5,117 nucleotides of DNA from Spirochaetales bacterium (GTDB taxonomy: Bacteria; Spirochaetota; Spirochaetia; JABMQR01): NCBI GenBank assembly GCA_023139255.1, contig JAGLNY010000015.1, forward strand, positions 1-5,117. The letters run 5' to 3'. Under the pieces are notes generated by a model. It had not been told where the DNA came from, did no database searches, and saw nothing but the letters and a program-made list of their open reading frames with translations. This document shows positions 1 to 5,117 of this stretch, piece by piece. Both the position numbers and the translations under genes were made by a program. How positions within the stretch are numbered: position 1 is the stretch's first letter; every line of letters begins with the position of its first letter.

Positions 1-28
1 GGAGACGGGAGACGGGAGACGGGAAAAG
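1..28. repeat. Heptanucleotide tandem repeat, GGAGACG x3 plus a degenerate unit
   Basis: Three perfect copies of GGAGACG lie at 1-7, 8-14 and 15-21, followed by a related unit GGAAAAG at 22-28. The array starts at the first base of the window, so its true length is unknown. It lies 60 bases beyond the stop codon of the acyl-CoA synthetase gene. The plus strand is purine-rich here and then switches to a pyrimidine-rich run up to about position 82. Arrays of this kind usually vary in copy number through replication slippage. No function can be read from it. Confidence 0.85.
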
Positions 29-87
29 CTTCCTCTCTTCCTGTTTTCGGCCTCCGGTTTACCGTTTCCTTTTCTCTCTTCCGGATT

Positions 88-1989
88 TCAGGAAAAGAGT
101 TCCTTGATTTGTTTCTTATAGAGATCCTGGATCGTATGCCTTTTTACTTCCTGTTTGGCAGAAAGTTCTTTTCCCACCTCAAAAGAAGTATCAAGAACAG
201 TGAACCTGAAAATATGCTCAAAACTCTTGAATCCGTTTTTCGTACTAATCAAGTCATTTATCTCGGAGTTGAACAACTCCTTCACCTCAATAATACCAAG
301 AATATCTTCACTGGAAATGTACGGTATATTGTTGTTTTCGCAGAAAAGCTCAAGCTGCTCTTTGTTAGGGGTAATCAGCGCAGCAAGATATTTCTTATCC
401 TGCCCCAATACCACAGCCTGGTCAATATACTCAGATTCGCGCAGGCGTGCCTCAACCGGGATTGGTTCCACATTTTCCCCGCCGGAGAGAACAATGGTAT
501 CTTTTTCCCGTCCACGAATGGCATATTCACCTTTATGAGTCCACATACCAAGATCCCCGGTATTTAACCAGCCATCTTTATCAATAATTTGCTTTGTCAA
601 ATCATCCCGTTTGTAGTATCCCAGCATTACTTGTTTACCGCGAACATGAATCACACCCTTTTTCCCGGGTTTTACAGGATTACCCTGTTCATCTATGATT
701 TTTATCTCTGTTCCGGGGAAAACCGCTACGGTAGAGGGAACCTGATGAGCCATTTCTCGTAACCCAATAACAGGACTGGTTTCTGTTAAACCGTAACCAT
801 CAAGCAGCGTAATCCCTATAGCAGAAAAGAACTTATCAACATTAGTTGGAAGTGATCCGCCTCCGGAAACCCCGGCTTTAAAATTCGTGCCCAATTTTTT
901 CTTGATTTTCTTGAATACCAGGATACCCCCAAGTTTTTTCAAAGGGAAAAGAAAAATAAATGGAATAATTGCAATCAGGAGATCAAACAGATATACTCTT
1001 CTCCTGAACTGCGGCATCCTGTTTAAGATCATGTCGCCTAGTTTTTTATGGAATGCCGCAACTGATACAAAAAACTTAAAAATTCCTTGTTTGAGATGGC
1101 TCTCCTTTTTCACATTCTGATAAACACCGGCCATTATAGATTCCCAGATTCTTGGAACCGATCCCATCCATGAAGGATTAAGAGCCTCAAAATCGGGAAG
1201 CATTATTTTCCCGATAGGTTTTGAGTAAGCGATAGTTGCAGCCGAACCGATAATGACATACTGTAGTATTCTCTCAAAAGAGTGCCAAACGGGTAATACG
1301 GATAGCCACCTATCAGCAGGCATTACTTTTACAACTTTCGGGATACCATCGACCTGATGAAGAAAATTCATGTGGCTGATCATAACGCCTTTAGGTTCTC
1401 CGGTTGTACCGGAAGTAAAGATTAGTGTTGCAAGGTCTGAACTGTTTCCTTTTTCAATCTCTTTCTCAACAAGCTTTGGTTTGTCTTTATGAAGCACCTG
1501 TCCCTTCTCGAAAATATCCTGGAACTTATGGATGGCTATACCGGATATCTTTGCAGATTCAGAAAGTGTGAACTTAGGATCCAGTATAATAATAGTTTCA
1601 AGAAGGGGAATATTTTTTTTGAGGGCTAGAATTTTATGCAGCTGCTCCTTGTTCTCAGCAAAGGCTATCCGGCATTCTGAGAAACTGAGAATAAACTCAA
1701 CTTCGTACGGCATTGCATCTCTTCCACGGGGTACATCAGCAGCTCCCAGCGAAAGTATCGCGAGATCCGTTATTAACCACTCTCTTCTGTTGTCAGAAAT
1801 TAAGCCGATGTGATCACCTCGTTTAACCCCCAGATCAATCAATCCTGCCGCAAGGGCAAGTACTTCCTGGTAAAAATCTTTATACAAGGTTGGATTGAAT
1901 TTACCCTGACTATCTTTCCAGAGCTGCAATTCAGTATCAGGATACTTCATTTGAATTTCTTGAAGCATTTTGGGGATTGTTTCGTACAT
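88..1989 (-). CDS. AMP-forming long-chain-fatty-acid--CoA ligase (acyl-CoA synthetase)
   Basis: This 633-residue enzyme is predicted to activate fatty acids with ATP to acyl-AMP and then to acyl-CoA, supplying lipid synthesis or beta-oxidation. It belongs to the ANL superfamily. The ATP/phosphate loop TSGTTGEPKG is at 192-201, the A5-type motif YGLTETSP at 399-406, TGDLG at 477-481, and the hinge region RGREKDTIVLSGGEN at about 492-506. HSFER at 236-240 is the usual PxxHxxER-like segment of long-chain synthetases. VPRG at 86-89 is a variant of the common VPxY motif. A hydrophobic stretch at 334-350 followed by KKIKKK at 360-365 may attach the enzyme to the membrane surface. The expected A10 catalytic lysine seems to be Glu614. 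The reading frame stays open 55 codons upstream, but ATG 1989 is chosen because AAGGAG lies 6 bases before it and homology-like sequence begins there. Length is normal for bacterial members. Chain-length preference cannot be read. Confidence 0.93.
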   Translation of the reverse strand: MYETIPKMLQEIQMKYPDTELQLWKDSQGKFNPTLYKDFYQEVLALAAGLIDLGVKRGDHIGLISDNRREWLITDLAILSLGAADVPRGRDAMPYEVEFILSFSECRIAFAENKEQLHKILALKKNIPLLETIIILDPKFTLSESAKISGIAIHKFQDIFEKGQVLHKDKPKLVEKEIEKGNSSDLATLIFTSGTTGEPKGVMISHMNFLHQVDGIPKVVKVMPADRWLSVLPVWHSFERILQYVIIGSAATIAYSKPIGKIMLPDFEALNPSWMGSVPRIWESIMAGVYQNVKKESHLKQGIFKFFVSVAAFHKKLGDMILNRMPQFRRRVYLFDLLIAIIPFIFLFPLKKLGGILVFKKIKKKLGTNFKAGVSGGGSLPTNVDKFFSAIGITLLDGYGLTETSPVIGLREMAHQVPSTVAVFPGTEIKIIDEQGNPVKPGKKGVIHVRGKQVMLGYYKRDDLTKQIIDKDGWLNTGDLGMWTHKGEYAIRGREKDTIVLSGGENVEPIPVEARLRESEYIDQAVVLGQDKKYLAALITPNKEQLELFCENNNIPYISSEDILGIIEVKELFNSEINDLISTKNGFKSFEHIFRFTVLDTSFEVGKELSAKQEVKRHTIQDLYKKQIKELFS

Positions 1990-1995
1990 AGGGGA

Positions 1996-2001
1996 CTCCT
2001 T
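1996..2001 (-). promoter_or_regulatory. Ribosome binding site of the acyl-CoA synthetase gene
   Basis: Read on the minus strand this is AAGGAG, 6 bases before ATG 1989. It decides the start: the frame could be extended to an ATG at 2154, but that would add 55 mostly hydrophobic, low-complexity residues coded by AT-rich spacer DNA. Confidence 0.85.
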
Positions 2002-2023
2002 ATTCAGTACCTGCAAAAATCTT

Positions 2024-2052
2024 ATTATAAATTTACTATTATTCACTATACA
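2024..2052 (-). promoter_or_regulatory. Candidate sigma-70 promoter for the acyl-CoA synthetase gene
   Basis: On the minus strand a perfect TATAAT lies at 2029-2024, with TGTATA at 2052-2047, 17 bases upstream, as a poor (3 of 6) -35 match. Transcription would start near 2017, giving a leader of about 27 bases that includes the AAGGAG site. TATAAT is easily found by chance in DNA this AT-rich, so the call rests on spacing and position. Confidence 0.4.
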
Positions 2053-2059
2053 CCATTTT

Positions 2060-2089
2060 TTATGACAAATAAATATAAATATGTCATAA
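2060..2089. repeat. 8-bp inverted repeat, candidate operator upstream of the synthetase promoter
   Basis: TTATGACA at 2060-2067 is perfectly inverted as TGTCATAA at 2082-2089, with 14 bases between. The half-site centres are 22 bp apart, about two helical turns, so both would face the same side of the helix, as bound by many dimeric regulators. The repeat lies just upstream of the candidate -35 box of the synthetase gene, so a bound protein could act as an activator or occlude RNA polymerase. No regulator gene is next to it and no known operator class is recognised. Confidence 0.45.
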
Positions 2090-2196
2090 TAAATAAGTAC
2101 AAGCATAATTACATAATAAAAAGGGTTTTCTGACAATATTTTCAAAATATTCAATGGCTTGCTATTGCCGTAAGGTATTGGTGCATAGTATTATGA

Positions 2197-2236
2197 GATT
2201 GTACTATTTAAAAAAGTTATTGCTGATAATACAATC
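2197..2236. repeat. Imperfect 12-bp inverted repeat upstream of the diguanylate cyclase gene
   Basis: GATTGTA at 2197-2203 pairs perfectly with TACAATC at 2230-2236. The stem continues after one C-A mismatch with TATT (2205-2208) against GATA (2225-2228), including one G-T wobble, leaving a 16-base loop. It lies 75 bases before the cyclase start. If transcribed it would form a leader hairpin; as DNA it could be an operator. No T-run follows it, so it is not a terminator. Confidence 0.4.
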
Positions 2237-2310
2237 AGCGTGGGGTAGTTTAATTTGTGTTGATAATATTGCGAAGACAGCTTCCCCAATGTAAAAAAAG
2301 GGCGTAAAGC

Positions 2311-3318
2311 ATGCTTCCGCGATTTCTTACAGAATTAAAGGAACTTCGTTCAGAAGTAACTCGTTTGAGTGAAGAAAATGAACAGCTCAAAAGTATCCAA
2401 CAGGAAAAAGTCGATACATTCAAACAATTTTTTAATCAGACTCCTAAAATTGCTGTACAGGGCTATAACAATGATAGAGAAGTTATCTATTGGAATAAGT
2501 TCAGTGAGGAATTATACGGGTATACAAACGGGGAAGCTCTCGGTAAGAAGCTTGAAGAGCTGATAATTCCGGAGTTTATGCGTCAGGATGTTATTACTTC
2601 AATTAACAACTGGGTAGAGGATGATGTTCCTATAGAAGCAGATGAACACTGGCTTCTTCACAAGGACGGTTCAATGCTGCCCGTTTACTCCCAGCATGTA
2701 CTCATACGAACCGGGAATGATGAGTGCGAAATGTTCTGTATGGATATTGACCTCAGAGAACTGAAAAATACTGAGGAGATGCTGACACTAGCTCGGGAAT
2801 CATACACTATAGACTCTTTAACTGGTTTGAAAAGTAAGTTTCATTATAATCAAATGATTGATGAATATCTGGAAAGTGTACGTAAAAGTGAAAAAGTTCT
2901 TGTATATTGTCTGCTTGATCTCGATAATTTCAAACTGTACAACGATACTTACGGTCACATGAAAGGGGATGAAGTTCTGAAAAAAGTGGGTAAAATTTTA
3001 CTCACCTGCCTAACCAGGCCTGATGATGTGATTATCAGGTCCGGCGGTGAAGAGTTTCTTGTAATGTATACTGTTGATAAAAATCATAACTATCTTGGAC
3101 CAGTGGAGAATATCATCCGGCTGACTGAAGAACTGCAGATAGAGCATGTAAAGAACTCATCTTATGGTGTTATTACCATATCCGGTGGAGCAGCTGTTAT
3201 CAATCAGGATGACAACATGCCTTTGGAAAAGATATCTGAGCTGGCAGATACTGCCCTAACTGCTGCAAAAAAAGCTGGCAAAAACAATTTTGTCCATTAT
3301 GTGAACTCCATGGTGTAG
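2311..3318 (+). CDS. PAS domain-containing diguanylate cyclase (GGDEF)
   Basis: This 335-residue protein is predicted to make cyclic di-GMP from two GTP, under control of an N-terminal sensor. Residues about 4-36 form a heptad-rich coiled coil suited to dimerisation. A PAS domain follows at about 37-150 (WNKFSEELYGY at 61-71, HKDGS at 117-121), and a GGDEF domain runs from about 163 to the end. DSLTGL at 168-173 opens it. Asp203 in LLDLDNF is the expected metal ligand, and NDTYGH at 211-216 contacts GTP in the family. The signature is GGEEF at 245-249, an active form. RPDD at 236-239, five residues before it, is a correctly spaced RxxD inhibitory site, so product feedback is likely. The usual ALYxAK near the C-terminus reads ALTAAK (315-320). 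There is no signal peptide or membrane segment, so it is cytosolic. The start follows an in-frame stop at 2305 and has a modest AAGGG site 8 bases upstream. The PAS ligand is unknown. Confidence 0.93.
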   Translation: MLPRFLTELKELRSEVTRLSEENEQLKSIQQEKVDTFKQFFNQTPKIAVQGYNNDREVIYWNKFSEELYGYTNGEALGKKLEELIIPEFMRQDVITSINNWVEDDVPIEADEHWLLHKDGSMLPVYSQHVLIRTGNDECEMFCMDIDLRELKNTEEMLTLARESYTIDSLTGLKSKFHYNQMIDEYLESVRKSEKVLVYCLLDLDNFKLYNDTYGHMKGDEVLKKVGKILLTCLTRPDDVIIRSGGEEFLVMYTVDKNHNYLGPVENIIRLTEELQIEHVKNSSYGVITISGGAAVINQDDNMPLEKISELADTALTAAKKAGKNNFVHYVNSMV

Positions 3319-3354
3319 GAATCTGACAGGGTTCTCACGCTCCTGAAACTGGAA

Positions 3355-3503
3355 TAATTCAGGCTGTCTGACAACATCCTTTACCCTTAATGCTGCGTTA
3401 AAAATCGGCTTAAAATACTCATGTACCAGCAGTACACTGCGTTTTTTCGCCGATTTTTGCCTTGTATTCAGGCCAAATCATAGTTGCGGGACAGCCTGAA
3501 TTA
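3355..3503. mobile_element. MITE-like element with 14-bp terminal inverted repeats
   Basis: TAATTCAGGCTGTC at 3355-3368 is perfectly inverted as GACAGCCTGAATTA at 3490-3503. The match continues inward after three mismatches (CAAC at 3372-3375 against GTTG at 3483-3486). The ~149-bp interval codes for nothing and contains a second palindrome. Both ends carry TA, which could be a TA target duplication with a 12-bp terminal repeat inside, as made by IS630/Tc1-mariner-type transposases. A non-autonomous element is therefore the best reading. It sits in the spacer between two convergent genes, where insertion does least harm. No transposase gene is in the window, and copy number cannot be judged from one copy. 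A large bidirectional terminator is the alternative. Confidence 0.6.
3400..3458. terminator. Internal palindrome, possible bidirectional terminator
   Basis: AAAAATCGGC at 3400-3409 is perfectly inverted as GCCGATTTTT at 3449-3458. The stem has an A-run on one side and a T-run on the other, so it looks the same on both strands, as expected for a terminator shared by convergent genes. Between the arms lies a smaller hairpin, TGTAC (3422-3426) with GTACA (3432-3436) around loop CAGCA, plus AAAA (3412-3415) opposite TTTT (3442-3445). The distance between the arms (39 bases) is long for a classical intrinsic terminator. The cyclase stop is 82 bases to the left and the nucleotidase stop 67 bases to the right. 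Confidence 0.4.
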
Positions 3504-3524
3504 CGAATTTAGCATGAATCTCAC

Positions 3525-4922
3525 TTATTTTAATAAGATATCTTCATCAAGTTCTTTCTTAACTGCAAGTTCGTGAGGCATTATACGTTTTCCCGGTCTG
3601 AAATAGGTTCTGGAAGAATAATCGTACAGATCTGAAACCCGGGTCATATAAATACAGGCATACTCCTCGACCTGCTCTGCGTAAAGGCTCTCCTCTGACC
3701 CGGCTCTGAGAATTTCCCCCCAGTAGGGATTAAAGTATATTTTATACTGCACTATTAATTCAGAAATTTTTGCGTTGAGCTGATCCATTTCCCGGAAATA
3801 GGAGTCAATGGTTTTATAGTGTTTTGGTGTTCTTTTATGCCGCAGGATATCCATCTGGTTGATCTTACGTTCCAGTGAAGCTTTTTTTATCATCAAGTTA
3901 TCAATCTCACATTGGACATTATGTGATTTTCTCAACCCGGCCATCTCATCCTCCAGGTTACCCAGAACCAGTGCTGTTCTCCAGGCACATTGCTTTTTTA
4001 TTGAGACTACATCGCCGTAAATATGGTCACCGATATAAAGAATTTCCTGTCCTTCAAGCCCCATATCATCCTGAAGCCGTTTGTAACTTCCTCCCTGGTA
4101 TATCCCTTCCTGTATTGGACCTGTATAGTTACTCATCAGCCCTGAATCAGGATCGACTTTCAGAAAACGATTATCCCGCTCAAAAAAGCGCGGTTTATCG
4201 GCTAATGTAATTACGAGATCAAAAACTTCCCTCCAGTTTGCATGTTTTTTAAGATGTGGATTAATGGCGAAATCAAGCAGCTCCCTGGTATACTCATAAT
4301 CTGAGTTTGTTATGATCATGAGCTTTTTTCCGTAATCTTTGTATCTTTCAAGAAGCATCGCAGTTTTTGGGTCATTAATTACATATTTCCCGAAATCTTT
4401 TTTCAGGATACTTTTCAGAAAGCCATATTTATGAAGTTCATCGATGGTATTCATAATGTCACTATCAAGCTGTCGATAGTCCGGAACCGGTACGCCGTCC
4501 TCTTTCAGCTGAACAAGCTGTGAAAAAAGTACGCCGTAGGCGATGGCGAAGGAAGTGTCCAGACTCTGAAAGTCCTTATCTGAGAGATCAACAGCTATAT
4601 TGCTGTATAAATTGTTTTGTTCCCTAAACGGGATCTCATTTAAACCGTGATATGATGACTTGACTTTGTTGTAGCGGTTAAGCTGGAGCAGGTTCCCATT
4701 TCGCTTATCTACTACCAGACCGACAATTGCCCGCTCAAAATCGAACTTCTGGGAGAGCAGGGTTTCGGGGTAACCATAGATCTCCACCAGACGTTTTAGG
4801 GCGAGGGTATGGGTAAGTTCCTCAAATTCCCTGGTGTAGTAGGGAACCAGGGTGTAATCCATATCAAATCCTATCAGCTTTATCTTTCTTAAGTTCAGGG
4901 TCCTGTTAACAAATACAGACAT
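3525..4922 (-). CDS. HAD-superfamily 5'-nucleotidase (HAD-IG family, NT5C2/NT5DC-like)
   Basis: This 465-residue cytosolic phosphatase is predicted to remove the 5'-phosphate from nucleotides. Characterised relatives (cytosolic purine nucleotidase cN-II) prefer IMP and GMP, but the substrate here is inferred only from family. HAD motif I is DMDYT at 20-24, with Asp20 the nucleophile and Asp22 the acid/base. Motif II is ITNSD at 204-208. Lys281 in GGSYKRL is the motif III lysine. Motif IV is YIGDHIYGD at 296-304, with Asp299 and Asp304 as Mg ligands. The segment between motifs I and II (about 30-195) is the large cap typical of this group. Residues about 330-395 are charged and helical, and the C-terminus has the family-like stretch YSSRTYFRPGKRIMPHE at 435-451. 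Length fits bacterial members, and all catalytic residues are present. ATG 4922 follows AAGGAG 6 bases upstream (4929-4934). A TATATT box at 4949-4944 could be the -10, with no good -35. It is convergent with the cyclase gene and divergent from the gene at 5019. Confidence 0.92.
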   Translation of the reverse strand: MSVFVNRTLNLRKIKLIGFDMDYTLVPYYTREFEELTHTLALKRLVEIYGYPETLLSQKFDFERAIVGLVVDKRNGNLLQLNRYNKVKSSYHGLNEIPFREQNNLYSNIAVDLSDKDFQSLDTSFAIAYGVLFSQLVQLKEDGVPVPDYRQLDSDIMNTIDELHKYGFLKSILKKDFGKYVINDPKTAMLLERYKDYGKKLMIITNSDYEYTRELLDFAINPHLKKHANWREVFDLVITLADKPRFFERDNRFLKVDPDSGLMSNYTGPIQEGIYQGGSYKRLQDDMGLEGQEILYIGDHIYGDVVSIKKQCAWRTALVLGNLEDEMAGLRKSHNVQCEIDNLMIKKASLERKINQMDILRHKRTPKHYKTIDSYFREMDQLNAKISELIVQYKIYFNPYWGEILRAGSEESLYAEQVEEYACIYMTRVSDLYDYSSRTYFRPGKRIMPHELAVKKELDEDILLK

Positions 4923-4967
4923 TTAAATCTCCTTTCCAATTTGAATATACAAATATTTAAGAAATAT

Positions 4968-5040
4968 TAATAGCAGCTTTTAGTTGACTATTTTTACTGA
5001 TGAATACAATTTTAGTTTATGAAACGAATAAAAGCTATTA
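4968..5040. repeat. Inverted repeat spanning the divergent promoter region and the start of the right-edge gene
   Basis: TAATAGC at 4968-4974 matches GCTATTA at 5034-5040, and the overlapping pair AGCTTTTA at 4975-4982 matches TAAAAGCT at 5029-5036. The left arm is the same palindromic half as the right arm, with three extra bases (AGC). The arms flank the candidate promoter at 4984-5010 and the start codon at 5019. This may be an operator or chance in AT-rich DNA; the right arm lies in coding sequence. Confidence 0.3.
4984..5010 (+). promoter_or_regulatory. Candidate promoter for the right-edge gene
   Basis: TTGACT at 4984-4989 (5 of 6 to TTGACA) and TACAAT at 5005-5010 (5 of 6 to TATAAT) are separated by 15 bases, shorter than the ideal 17. 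Transcription would start near 5016-5018, right at the ATG at 5019, giving a leaderless or nearly leaderless mRNA. That would fit the lack of a Shine-Dalgarno site before this gene. Confidence 0.45.
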
Positions 5041-5117
5041 CTTCTCCCCCGGAAAGGGTTAACGAAGCTGTGGTAAGGGGAGTTGCCCTCCAGGTTTTTA
5101 TCACAGCAGCATGTGTA
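5019..5117 (+). CDS. 5' end of an unidentified gene, cut by the window edge (possible DUF4395 protein)
   Basis: The frame from ATG 5019 stays open for all 33 codons to the last base of the window. An in-frame TAG at 5013 rules out a longer start, and no better ATG follows. The visible protein starts MKRIKAITSPPERVNEAVVRG and then turns hydrophobic (VALQVFITAACV at 22-33), which suggests a cytoplasmic tail entering a first membrane helix. A pattern of RVNE followed by a hydrophobic helix recalls the start of DUF4395 membrane proteins, but this is a weak resemblance over few residues. No Shine-Dalgarno site is visible, although the two other upstream regions with clear starts have AAGGAG. The gene diverges from the nucleotidase gene across 96 bases. 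Confidence 0.55.
   Translation, partial: MKRIKAITSPPERVNEAVVRGVALQVFITAACV

Larger units (their letters stand above)
1990..2310. other. Divergent intergenic spacer between the synthetase and the diguanylate cyclase genes
   Basis: This 321-base gene-free stretch is very AT-rich. It holds, from left to right, the synthetase ribosome binding site, a candidate minus-strand promoter (2024-2052), an inverted repeat (2060-2089), and a second imperfect inverted repeat (2197-2236) on the cyclase side. TGGGG at 2241-2245 can also pair with CCCCA at 2284-2288. I found no clear GEMM-type c-di-GMP riboswitch, tRNA or convincing small ORF. No strong plus-strand promoter stands out for the cyclase; GATAAT at 2225-2230 resembles a -10 box, but the TTGTAC at 2199-2204 is 20 bases away. 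Confidence 0.7.

Noticed and set aside
109..567. Plus-strand open frames inside the synthetase gene (also at 155-538, 887-1120, 1532-1813 and 1810-2133)
   Set aside because: They lie opposite a well-supported coding gene, show no recognisable domain, and have no convincing start signals.
1990..2154. A 55-residue N-terminal extension of the acyl-CoA synthetase starting at ATG 2154, with a membrane-helix look
   Set aside because: It is coded by AT-rich spacer DNA, which tends to give hydrophobic residues by chance; it overlaps the promoter-like elements, and a strong AAGGAG site marks the start at 1989.
2155..2310. A c-di-GMP riboswitch in the leader of the cyclase gene
   Set aside because: The repeat at 2197-2236 is suggestive, but the conserved GEMM core and its tetraloop-receptor pattern are not seen.
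2369..2563. 64-codon open frame inside the diguanylate cyclase gene
   Set aside because: It is an out-of-frame overlap with the coiled-coil and PAS coding sequence, and its basic, serine-rich translation looks random.
3342..3363. A short intrinsic terminator after the cyclase gene (CCTGAA with TTCAGG, 10-base loop)
   Set aside because: The stem is only 6 bp and no T-run follows; its right arm is part of the terminal repeat of the MITE-like element.
3875..4210. 111-codon plus-strand open frame inside the 5'-nucleotidase gene
   Set aside because: It is antisense to a gene with all HAD motifs intact and has no family features of its own.
1..5117. A linked signalling or defence system across the window
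   Set aside because: The genes alternate in strand, share no operon, and belong to common housekeeping or signalling families; no CRISPR array, toxin-antitoxin pair, recombinase or phage gene is present.

Overview
The window carries three complete genes, the first codons of a fourth, and a non-coding repeat element. It looks like an ordinary chromosomal stretch from a free-living Gram-negative-type bacterium, with AT-leaning base composition and very AT-rich intergenic DNA. The genus cannot be fixed from the sequence. The acyl-CoA synthetase has a 'DVPRG'-type variant motif, and together with the HAD 5'-nucleotidase and the short palindromic repeats it loosely recalls Spirochaetota, Fibrobacterota or Desulfobacterota. 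That is an impression from memory, not a result.

Layout, left to right. Positions 1-28 hold the end of a heptanucleotide tandem repeat (GGAGACG) cut by the window edge. A minus-strand gene (88-1989) encodes a 633-residue AMP-forming long-chain acyl-CoA synthetase. A 321-base AT-rich divergent spacer (1990-2310) holds its Shine-Dalgarno site, a plausible promoter, an 8-bp inverted repeat suited to a dimeric regulator, and a second stem-forming repeat. A plus-strand gene (2311-3318) encodes a coiled-coil/PAS/GGDEF diguanylate cyclase with an intact active site and an intact RxxD inhibitory site. The convergent junction after it (3319-3524) is mostly filled by a ~149-bp MITE-like element with 14-bp perfect terminal inverted repeats, flanked by or ending in TA, and with an internal palindrome that could end transcription both ways. 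A minus-strand gene (3525-4922) encodes a 465-residue HAD-superfamily purine-type 5'-nucleotidase (NT5C2-like). It diverges from a plus-strand gene at 5019 that runs off the window. The promoter-like spacing there suggests a leaderless mRNA, and the 33 visible residues weakly resemble DUF4395.

The genes alternate in strand (-, +, -, +), so each is probably its own transcription unit and no operon is visible. They cover lipid activation, c-di-GMP signalling and nucleotide salvage or turnover; nothing in the sequence ties them into one pathway. I found no new multi-gene system. The parts most worth a second look are the MITE-like element, the apparent loss of the catalytic A10 lysine in the synthetase, the inverted repeat in its promoter, and the leaderless start at the right edge.
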